Assembly: GCA_024224995.1 (NCBI GenBank)
Contig: JAAENB010001140.1
Location: 1 to 28,173, forward strand
DNA: 28,173 nt
From: a bacterium
GTDB lineage: Bacteria > Spirochaetota > UBA4802 > UBA5550
Direction of reading: 5' to 3'
Shown here: positions 16,319 through 22,909 of the stretch, in pieces
Numbering within the stretch: the first letter of the stretch is position 1
Layout: each line of letters begins with the position of its first letter
Notes under the pieces: model-generated
Told to the model about the DNA's origin: nothing
The model's database searches: none
The model's input: the letters and a program-made list of their open reading frames with translations, nothing else
Translations under genes and position numbers: made by a program

Positions 16319-18223
16319 TTAATTAAGCGGTGTATATATCTCCAATTCTCCGGAGCATGGCTCCTCGGGATTTCCCAGGCTCGATAATATTGTATTGATT
16401 CTTTCTGCTTTCCCCGAGTTTTCTTCTTTTTCTAAAGCCTGTATTATTTTTTTGCAGAGAGAATAGATCTTCGGGAGCGTGTGTGGTATTGTTTTGTTGT
16501 CATAAATCTTTTTGTACGATTCCAGGGTATAGGTAATGGAATCGGCGCTTTTTTCCAGCGCTTTTTGTTTGGCTTCAGTATCAGCATAATTGCAATATTT
16601 ATGAAACAGGACTGCCGCTTCGCAATACTTCCCGCTCATAATTCCAAAAGGAACCCTTTTTTCCATACTATCACCGCCATAGGCTTGTGCTGCCCAATCC
16701 TGTGCTTCATCCCATGCATCAGTACTAATTTTGTTTTCCCCGCTAAGCGAAAGATCGATAGCAAATAGTGTATGAAAGGCTTTTAATCCATAGTAGCGTC
16801 CCATGTAATGGGATTCGGGTTCTTTTTTACCAATTTCCGTATTATGATTATTGTACATGGAATATAATTCCATTGCTTTATCATTGCACTCATCTATTAT
16901 TTTCTCTATATCCTTAACTGCGGGCATATCAATATTCACATCGTTATGCTTTTTTCTCCCTTTTTCAAGATGAACAATACTGTATAATACCCAGCTGTCG
17001 GCTTCATTTCTAAAGTGTTTTGGGTTATTAAATGATAATCCATGATACATCACTTCCGCTTTTCTTAAGTTATCTAATGCAGCGGTATAACGACTTAATT
17101 TCCAATTCGATATGGACTGTGAAATGGCAATTGATGCTTCAATTTCGGGGGAAAATTTTTCATGATCATGATTTTGGGAAATTTTTAACGCTTTCTCATA
17201 ATCACCGAGTTTATTAAAACATTGAAGATAATGATAAAAAAAGGAACTGGGAACCGCATCAACCCAGTTTTTTGGAAATCCTTCCACTCCTTTATCGAAA
17301 AGCTCCATTGCTGTGTCATATTTCGCGATATTATACAGGTAGCGCGCTGAATCGAGAAATTTATCCTCTCTGAAAATCGAAGGACGGGAATCAGTTTCTT
17401 TGCTGTCATCCCCCACAATTTTTGTTTTTACTGTTTTGTCCCAGATTATAAAAGTTTTGGGATTATTATCGTTTGTGCCTCGTCCTAAGAATATTTCCTG
17501 CAGATCCTGGTGCGCATCATTTTCAAAATTGTCCTGGAGATTCTGGATAAATGCATCATTTTCGACCTCTCCATGTATTTCAATTCTAAAAAGATTTGTA
17601 TCAATAATGGGTTCATGAAGTTTATTGTGCATTTTCCAATGTTCTAACTGTTCTTCATCGGGATTAATATACTTAAAAAGCCAGGTTGGAGCTCTGCCCG
17701 GACCAAAGTCGAGTCCGTCTGCCAGCCGTACCCAGAGAGCATCGGTCCTGGAGTTCGGCACATTCCTGGCTTTTTTTCGTTTAGCCAGAAAATCACCATG
17801 ATGATTCTCGACAATATCACAAATTAACGGTAATAAATCACCATCAATTTGCCCTTTAATTTCACCGGTATTTCTTATTATACTCGCTCCTTTTTTTCCA
17901 TGTTTTTTTCTTAATTCTACCAGGTAATTTACATCGTCTTTTCGACTTACATCCAGAACCATACCTATATCGTGAAGAAGGACGGAAACTATAAGTATAA
18001 ATGCTTCTTCTTCTTTAATGTCGTCATAAACATTTTTGGGGATAAGCCGGTCCAGGTTCCGCAATACTCTTAACGCATGGATTGCGCCATGATCAACCCA
18101 GCCATCCCACAGGGACGGGGGGTATATCTCATTCGCATGTTTCCATATTTTATCTATATTACTTATTTTTGACTCGCTCAATTTCGCGGATAACGGTGAA
18201 TCCTTCCAGTTTGTATATGCCAT
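16319..18223 (-). CDS. HD-domain phosphohydrolase-like protein with helical-repeat C-terminus
   Basis: The 634-residue soluble protein has two parts. Residues about 40-180 carry HD-superfamily metal ligands: DHGAIHA (His45, His49), LLHDIGM (His84-Asp85), ENHHGD (His141-His142) and RLADGLDFG (Asp169, Asp172). From about 275 the sequence becomes helical with TPR-like pairs (ARYLYNIAKYDTAMELFDKG; FNKLGDYEKALKISQ; YTAALDNLRKAE), probably for protein binding. HD enzymes of this layout hydrolyse nucleotides or phosphoesters; the substrate is unknown. It recalls HD domains found in bacterial conflict or signalling loci, but I cannot assign it firmly. GGAG precedes the ATG in the 23-bp gap after the HAD-Nudix gene, and a radical SAM gene follows after 11 bp. 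Confidence 0.78.
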   Translation of the reverse strand: MAYTNWKDSPLSAKLSESKISNIDKIWKHANEIYPPSLWDGWVDHGAIHALRVLRNLDRLIPKNVYDDIKEEEAFILIVSVLLHDIGMVLDVSRKDDVNYLVELRKKHGKKGASIIRNTGEIKGQIDGDLLPLICDIVENHHGDFLAKRKKARNVPNSRTDALWVRLADGLDFGPGRAPTWLFKYINPDEEQLEHWKMHNKLHEPIIDTNLFRIEIHGEVENDAFIQNLQDNFENDAHQDLQEIFLGRGTNDNNPKTFIIWDKTVKTKIVGDDSKETDSRPSIFREDKFLDSARYLYNIAKYDTAMELFDKGVEGFPKNWVDAVPSSFFYHYLQCFNKLGDYEKALKISQNHDHEKFSPEIEASIAISQSISNWKLSRYTAALDNLRKAEVMYHGLSFNNPKHFRNEADSWVLYSIVHLEKGRKKHNDVNIDMPAVKDIEKIIDECNDKAMELYSMYNNHNTEIGKKEPESHYMGRYYGLKAFHTLFAIDLSLSGENKISTDAWDEAQDWAAQAYGGDSMEKRVPFGIMSGKYCEAAVLFHKYCNYADTEAKQKALEKSADSITYTLESYKKIYDNKTIPHTLPKIYSLCKKIIQALEKEENSGKAERINTILSSLGNPEEPCSGELEIYTPLN

Positions 18224-18246
18224 ACCATATTCTCCTTTTTTTCGAA

Positions 18247-19311
18247 TTACCGGTGATTATCAAAAAAATCCTTTGTCCCGTCATACAAAGGAATTTTTCC
18301 GCTTTTTATCTCTTCCAGAGAAAACCACCCGGCATCGGAGACCTCTCTTGAATCGAGCTTTGATTTCTCCAGCAGGTTTCTATCTATGGCCTGTGTCTCC
18401 CAGAAAGCGACGGTTTTGATCTTGGTATCTGCGGAACGGGTATAAACTTTTTTCACCGGGAACACGGAAATACCGCACTCTTCCAGGGTTTCTCTCACAA
18501 CCGACTCTTCTTCCAGGATATCGTCATCCTTGCAGCGTCCGTGGGGCCCGGACCATGCTCCGTAGAATTTATTATTTTCTCGCCCCTCCTGAATCATAAG
18601 GTATTCACCTTCATGGTTGCGAATCAAAGCCACAACGCCATGACTTTCCAGGGGAACAAAAACCTGTTTTAAATTTGAGAAGATCCAATCTTCGCTTAGT
18701 CCGGCAGAAATAAAATCGTCTTTTGAGCAGACGCCATTGGTAACGGCAGCAAAATCGAGGGGAATGTTTTTCACGGTGAGATAATCACCAAGTGAATCGC
18801 CAATATATACCATATCGGAATTTTCAATTGGGCTCCCTGTTTTCCGTTCATATTCTTTCCGTAAAAGGGGAATAATTCCGGGACAGGGTTTATCCATATT
18901 ATTGTCGATAGTTGAATACAGAATATCAAAAAAACCGGGCTCCAGCCCCAGACTGTCTTTAATTCCCTGTATTAAAAATTCCTTACTTCGTGAACTTACA
19001 ATTGCAATATACTTTTTGTGTTCTTTTAAAATGTTTAATATTTTAAGAGCATCGGGAACGGCCGGAACAGGCTTAAGGGTCAAGAGTATATTTAAATGAT
19101 CTATTAAAAGGTCAGAAGAAATGGTTTCCCCAAAAATAGCTCTTAAGGAATTCCGCAAATTACCTTTCCAGTTTTTTTTAATTGTTTCAATTGGAGGAAC
19201 TTTCAGGTTCAGTTCCCGTGCCAATTCCGGGTAATGATTCGTTGATACCACCTGAAAGGTATTCGCAAGAGTATCATCAAAATCAAATATATACATTTGG
19301 TAACTTTTCAT
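18247..19311 (-). CDS. HAD phosphatase-Nudix hydrolase fusion
   Basis: This 354-residue bifunctional-looking soluble protein combines two hydrolases. The HAD half (about 5-215) has FDFDDTLANT with nucleophile Asp and acid/base Asp, the motif II Ser in IVSSRS, Lys in DKPCPG and GDSLGD, and resembles phosphoglycolate-type phosphatases. The Nudix half (about 220-350) has SGPHGR ... EEESVVRETLEECGI. The REtxEExG core is intact, but the upstream Glu is out of register by one residue and replaced by Asp or Ile, so the box is not canonical. Start choice: the ATG at 19311 leaves a 17-nt leader from the predicted promoter; a GTG at 19320 is also possible. It heads an operon with the HD and radical SAM genes. 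The substrate is unknown, likely a phosphorylated nucleoside derivative. Confidence 0.82.
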   Translation of the reverse strand: MKSYQMYIFDFDDTLANTFQVVSTNHYPELARELNLKVPPIETIKKNWKGNLRNSLRAIFGETISSDLLIDHLNILLTLKPVPAVPDALKILNILKEHKKYIAIVSSRSKEFLIQGIKDSLGLEPGFFDILYSTIDNNMDKPCPGIIPLLRKEYERKTGSPIENSDMVYIGDSLGDYLTVKNIPLDFAAVTNGVCSKDDFISAGLSEDWIFSNLKQVFVPLESHGVVALIRNHEGEYLMIQEGRENNKFYGAWSGPHGRCKDDDILEEESVVRETLEECGISVFPVKKVYTRSADTKIKTVAFWETQAIDRNLLEKSKLDSREVSDAGWFSLEEIKSGKIPLYDGTKDFFDNHR

Positions 19312-19334
19312 GTTTTTCACTTTACTTGAGCTCT

Positions 19335-19363
19335 TATATAAAAAAGACTCTTCTTTTTGTCAA
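19335..19363 (-). promoter_or_regulatory. Promoter of the HAD-Nudix / HD / radical SAM operon
   Basis: On the minus strand TTGACA (19363-19358) and TATATA (19340-19335) are separated by exactly 17 bp and lie about 24 bp before the ATG at 19311. It is one of the best promoter matches in the window. No operator palindrome is obvious. Confidence 0.75.
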
Positions 19364-19441
19364 TAATAATATAAACCGGGTTTGATAACAACGTCAGGTT
19401 GTGTCTTAATATACCGAAATAGAAATTATGCGTTAAAAATA

Positions 19442-19594
19442 AGGTGTATCAACCCGGAATGTAAACTATGCCTGGAGCAATACCTCCGCAGAACGTTCGG
19501 AACTCGCTCCGCTCAAACAGCCTCACAACCTGCCGAGGCATCACTCCAGGCATAATTTACATTCCGAATTACGTTTTTCGGTATATTAAGACAC
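19442..19594. repeat. Long extragenic hairpin, copy C of the shared-loop family
   Basis: Arms 19455-19486 and 19534-19565 (32 nt) pair with a few mismatches, and the loop holds CGGAACTCGCTCCGCTCA (19498-19515). Ends match copy B: ATCAACCCGGAATGTAAAC on the left, ATTCCGAATTACGTTTTTC and TATATTAAGACACGACC on the right. It lacks the extra loop hairpin of copy B. It lies between the divergent HAD-Nudix promoter and the 3' end of the SH3 lipoprotein gene. Confidence 0.8.
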
Positions 19595-19606
19595 GACCCA
19601 GCTGCC

Positions 19607-20437
19607 CTACAAACCGGCCGGGTAAATAACCACGATCTGGCTTAGCTTGTTCCCTTTGACATGGAACTCAAGGGAGTTGCCGGAACTGTCATCGGGGTAT
19701 ACGTAGGTGTTCCCGCTTTTTGACGCGGGCTCACCAAAGATCGATTTTATGCGGGATAGACTAATCCCTTTTTTAAGATCGTGCTTAAGCCGGAACGAGG
19801 GATTGGTGATTGTCATCATATTCAGCATTTGTTTTTTACCCGCTTTCGCGTGATAGAGCTTCATTTCAAGACCCGTATATTTGATAGTATAAATGCTGTC
19901 CTGTATACCGGGATCGTGCATGTTTTCAATATTTTCGGTTTCCACTTTCAGGGGCTTTTTAAGAACAGAAATAATCTCGTTTTTAAGATTTGCCGATATA
20001 AATTTATTTACAAAACGAAACGCGAAAGGATTGTTAATAAAGCTCACGACATTTTTATGAAATTTCTTTGTGTTGTCCGGAGCGGGAGCGGCTCCCTTGC
20101 CGGAAGCGAGCTCACCGTTCGATAAGAAGCCGCTAAAGACCCACCCGGTTTTATTCCCGTATTTTACTCTGGCCCAGGGAGCGGAAACACCGCCAATGGT
20201 CTCTTCTTTACCGGAATATTCAACAACCGTAACAGCGGCCTTATAAGGAATGGTCGTGATTTTTTTCGAACTGGTAGTGGCTTTGCTTCGTAAAACAAGA
20301 CCGGTTCTGGCCTTCACAAAATAATTATCCGTATCTCCGGTACCTTTTTTACACCCGCATATGAACAGAATAGAAACGAATAGCAGGATTGAAATAGCCC
20401 GGAAACTGAGTTGTGGAATATTGCGCGTATAGTTCAT
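19607..20437 (-). CDS. SH3-domain lipoprotein
   Basis: The 276-residue protein has a lipoprotein signal: hydrophobic SILLFVSILFICGC with lipidation Cys29 at FICGC. Residues about 38-108 form a bacterial SH3 domain (FVKARTGLVLRSKATTSSKK, then APWARVKYGNKTGWVFSGFL), often a cell-wall or peptide-binding module. The C-terminal region (about 130-276) ends in a beta-rich part (LSRIKSIFGEPASKSGNTYV ... SLEFHVKGNKLSQIVVIYP) that resembles SmpA/BamE-like folds in pattern only. CAGGAGAAT precedes the ATG. It follows the probable outer-membrane protein gene by 17 bp on the same strand, so the two are likely co-transcribed and may act together in the envelope. Confidence 0.82.
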   Translation of the reverse strand: MNYTRNIPQLSFRAISILLFVSILFICGCKKGTGDTDNYFVKARTGLVLRSKATTSSKKITTIPYKAAVTVVEYSGKEETIGGVSAPWARVKYGNKTGWVFSGFLSNGELASGKGAAPAPDNTKKFHKNVVSFINNPFAFRFVNKFISANLKNEIISVLKKPLKVETENIENMHDPGIQDSIYTIKYTGLEMKLYHAKAGKKQMLNMMTITNPSFRLKHDLKKGISLSRIKSIFGEPASKSGNTYVYPDDSSGNSLEFHVKGNKLSQIVVIYPAGL

Positions 20438-20454
20438 TGTAATTCTCCTGAATA

Positions 20455-21387
20455 TTAAAAAAATACTTTAATTCCTCCGAGAGGACCGCCAATAGAAGCT
20501 TCTTTTGAGGTGATGTGCCGGTACCCGGCGAATATCTCAACCCGGTTAAGAATCACCCCAACCCGGCCTTCCAGGTCAATAAAGCTGATACTGCCGTATT
20601 CCCGGGTACCCAATCGAAACATCAGGGATAAGGGTTTTACCGGGTACGAACGAAAGATAAGGCCAAAGGCCACACCATTTTTGCTAATAATGCCCCGCAT
20701 GAAAGATCCCTGAACATATATGTCGGGAGTGCAATAGTCATGCTGAATAATGGGAATATTGATCCCTGCGGCAATATAGACAAGATGATTCGAACCGTCC
20801 CAGGTATGTTTAAACTCCATTTCCGGACCAATAAATTTCCAGAAGCGGCCCCCAATGGCAGCGGAGTAGGCGCCGCCGTAGTCCCGGGCCCATTGACCGC
20901 CGGCTTCAATCGTATAAAAATAATTTTTAATAGTGTCGATCTCTATTGATGATTCATCAACATCTTCATCTTCGTGAATATCTGTTTGGGGGTCTATCCA
21001 GCCCGTACCGCTTCGTTCCACAGTGATGTCCGGTGCCGGTTTTGCGGCATCATCTTTTTTTTGTAAATATTTTGGATCGTATTGAATAAAATTATTTTCT
21101 TCGCCTGCTTTGTAGGGGTAATCGGAATAATGGACAGCCATGTTCATGTCTACCCAGATGGTAGCGGCAGCTTGAGTAAACAATTCAAAACAGCCCGAAA
21201 AAAAATCACTCACGCAGCCTGCGCCGCAGGAAGACCCGGAAGAATCGGAAGAGGATTTATTCGTTTTTTCTTCACGTTCCACATCTTTTTTAAAGTCCTT
21301 CAGGTCTGCGTTAACCATGGAAGGCTTAAATAGAGATGTTCCAATAATGAACAAAAGAGCGATTAATGGACATAGATATTTTCTCAT
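20455..21387 (-). CDS. Probable outer-membrane beta-barrel protein
   Basis: The 310-residue protein has a signal peptide (MRKYLCPLIALLFIIGTSLF, cleavage near VNA-D). A Ser/Cys-rich segment follows (SSSDSSGSSCGAGCVSDFFS), then an acidic linker near 120-150. From about 155 amphipathic beta strands run to a terminal Phe (LGGIKVFF), the usual outer-membrane insertion signal. Family unknown. The start at 21387 is chosen because the signal peptide begins there; the frame is open further upstream to 21735, but those codons overlap another gene and promoter sequence. No ribosome-binding site is evident. A promoter placed 7 bp before the ATG suggests a leaderless transcript. It precedes the SH3 lipoprotein gene by 17 bp. 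Confidence 0.7.
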   Translation of the reverse strand: MRKYLCPLIALLFIIGTSLFKPSMVNADLKDFKKDVEREEKTNKSSSDSSGSSCGAGCVSDFFSGCFELFTQAAATIWVDMNMAVHYSDYPYKAGEENNFIQYDPKYLQKKDDAAKPAPDITVERSGTGWIDPQTDIHEDEDVDESSIEIDTIKNYFYTIEAGGQWARDYGGAYSAAIGGRFWKFIGPEMEFKHTWDGSNHLVYIAAGINIPIIQHDYCTPDIYVQGSFMRGIISKNGVAFGLIFRSYPVKPLSLMFRLGTREYGSISFIDLEGRVGVILNRVEIFAGYRHITSKEASIGGPLGGIKVFF

Positions 21388-21394
21388 GGGGATA

Positions 21395-21422
21395 ACTTTA
21401 CCACAAATAACTTTTATTGCAA
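21395..21422 (-). promoter_or_regulatory. Predicted promoter for the outer-membrane protein gene
   Basis: Minus-strand TTGCAA (21422-21417) and TAAAGT (21400-21395) are 16 bp apart, and the -10 ends only 7 bp before the ATG at 21387. Transcription would begin at or next to the start codon. Confidence 0.45.
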
Positions 21423-21483
21423 ACACTTTTCGGGACAGGAAAAGTAGTTGACGAAGAAGGGAAAGGGAGTCAAAAGGATTAAA

Positions 21484-21969
21484 ATGAAGACAAAAGAACA
21501 ATTGCAAAAAAGGATCAAATACCTGCTCCTGTTTTTTATTGCCGCCCTCATACTGAGCGGAATAACGGCCTTTCCCCTGGAGTGGGAAATGTCTATTCTT
21601 AATTACTGGGTAGGGAAACTGGGAATTGAAGGGCCGCTTCAGGAGTGGCTTAGCCGGGTTTATACAGGGCTTGCCGAAATAAATCAAAAATATCCCTTTG
21701 TGGCTTATGGAACGGACTGGCTGGCATTTGCCCATATTGTCATAGGCGTGGCATTTATTGGCCCCCTGCGGGATCCGGTGAAGAACATCTGGGTAATCGA
21801 ATTCGGCATGATAGCCTGTGTTATGGTACTACCCCTGGCGCTTATCGCAGGATCAATACGGGAAATTCCCTTTTACTGGAGATTAATAGACTGCTCTTTC
21901 GGAGTCTTTGGTATCCTCCCCTTATTGCTCTGCCGCCGCTATATCAAAGAACTTGAAGCCCTTTCTTAG
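21484..21969 (+). CDS. Small inner-membrane protein, four predicted helices
   Basis: This 161-residue integral membrane protein has a basic N-terminus (MKTKEQLQKRIK) and hydrophobic segments at about 12-31, 77-97, 103-124 and 131-149. A conserved-looking His-containing helix (DWLAFAHIVIGVAFIGPLRD) is the most distinctive feature. I do not recognise the family and give no function. I start at the ATG at 21484 with AAAGGAT upstream; a TTG 36 bp earlier would add only a very basic stretch. It stands alone, divergent from the outer-membrane protein gene and overlapping the 3' end of the convergent acetyltransferase gene by four bases. Confidence 0.72.
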   Translation: MKTKEQLQKRIKYLLLFFIAALILSGITAFPLEWEMSILNYWVGKLGIEGPLQEWLSRVYTGLAEINQKYPFVAYGTDWLAFAHIVIGVAFIGPLRDPVKNIWVIEFGMIACVMVLPLALIAGSIREIPFYWRLIDCSFGVFGILPLLLCRRYIKELEALS

Positions 21970-22760
21970 ATTTTCTTCACCCGTTTTTCGACCTTTTTTT
22001 TGATCGTTTCATAGGTCGGCGGGGGACCGGTCCTTACGGTTTTTCCGTCGATAAACAGGCCGTCAACGATTCCCCATTCAAGAAAGGTTTCTCTATTCAG
22101 TGTATTAATTTCCTGAAAAATAATTTTATTATCATAAGTCTTGTTCAGTTCGGCAACAGCCTGTTTCGCCCGTTCGTAGCTCATGTTCTGCGCCGGGCAC
22201 CAGCCATTGAGAAAAGCGGTAACCGTAACACAGCCGGGCGTAGAACCGGGTTTTTTCTTTTGTTTAATGAGCGCCGGGGGAACCGCGTCATTAGAAAAGG
22301 ATTTCCAGAGAAGAACCTGGATCCCGGATTTATCGGCTTTTTTATAGCCCTGTTTTTTAAACCACGAGGCTTTCATCCAGAAGGGAAGAGAAAGCCCCCA
22401 GGCAGCCAGCCCTTTTCCCCCCAGGGAAATAACATCATCCTCAGCAGCTTTCAGAAGAGCTTTCCCCATCCCTTTTTTTTGAAAACTCCCCCTGCCTTCC
22501 GGATGGCCATGAACCCAGATGCAGTAGACCAGGTAAAGGCCGGAACCGGAAATAAAAGAATGTTCCGCAGGAAGGTACTGGATCATACCGCCCACAGAAC
22601 CTTCATCATCAAGAGCCAGTTTCACCCGGAGTCCATTTTCCTGCATAGCGTTATACCATGTTTTTTTATGCGCTTCGCCTTCTTTAATTTCGTCGGACCA
22701 ATCTTCAAGGCACTTGCAATAGAGAGATTCATATTCATTCGATAAATCGATAATTTTCAT
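21966..22760 (-). CDS. GNAT acetyltransferase with C-terminal thioredoxin-like (YoaP-like) domain
   Basis: This is a 264-residue cytoplasmic protein. Residues about 1-155 form a GNAT N-acetyltransferase domain with the acetyl-CoA loop QKKGMGKALLKAA; it would transfer acetyl from acetyl-CoA to an unknown amine. The C-terminal part (about 175-264) has a thioredoxin-like pattern: VTVTAFLNGWCPAQN at the first strand/helix, then KIIFQEINT and IVDGLFIDGKTV. It has one Cys (WCPAQ), not a CxxC pair, so it is unlikely to be a disulfide reductase. The layout recalls YoaP-type proteins. The ATG at 22760 is preceded by GAGGTG; a GTG nine bases earlier is less likely. Its own strong promoter overlaps a palindrome. 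Confidence 0.78.
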   Translation of the reverse strand: MKIIDLSNEYESLYCKCLEDWSDEIKEGEAHKKTWYNAMQENGLRVKLALDDEGSVGGMIQYLPAEHSFISGSGLYLVYCIWVHGHPEGRGSFQKKGMGKALLKAAEDDVISLGGKGLAAWGLSLPFWMKASWFKKQGYKKADKSGIQVLLWKSFSNDAVPPALIKQKKKPGSTPGCVTVTAFLNGWCPAQNMSYERAKQAVAELNKTYDNKIIFQEINTLNRETFLEWGIVDGLFIDGKTVRTGPPPTYETIKKKVEKRVKKI

Positions 22761-22783
22761 AACAATCACCTCGCAGTGTATCT

Positions 22784-22824
22784 ATAATAGAGCATGAAAG
22801 ATACTTTGTCAAGTTTCTTTCATG
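22784..22824 (-). promoter_or_regulatory. Promoter and operator-like palindrome of the GNAT gene
   Basis: Minus-strand TTGACA (22812-22807), a 17-bp spacer and TATTAT (22789-22784) form a near-consensus promoter. The 32-bp palindrome 22793-22824 covers the -35 and most of the spacer: CATGAAAGA/TCTTTCATG outer arms, ACTT/AAGT inner arms, one mismatched pair and a 4-nt centre. A dimeric regulator binding there would block transcription. No regulator gene adjoins it, so the factor is elsewhere. Confidence 0.75.
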
Positions 22825-22843
22825 TAAAAATTATAATATGGGC

Positions 22844-22872
22844 TTGATTTTTCTTTTGAAAAAATGTATACT
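22844..22872 (+). promoter_or_regulatory. Promoter of the hybrid kinase gene
   Basis: TTGATT (22844-22849) and TATACT (22867-22872) are 17 bp apart, predicting a start about 30 bp before the gene. It is divergent from the GNAT promoter. Confidence 0.65.
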
Positions 22873-22909
22873 TAATATACTGCATACGTTATAAAGCGGG
22901 AATATAAAA

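Noticed and set aside
22260..22745. 161-codon plus-strand frame opposite the GNAT gene
   Set aside because: Antisense to a gene with a recognisable acetyl-CoA loop and its own promoter; no motif or start signal.
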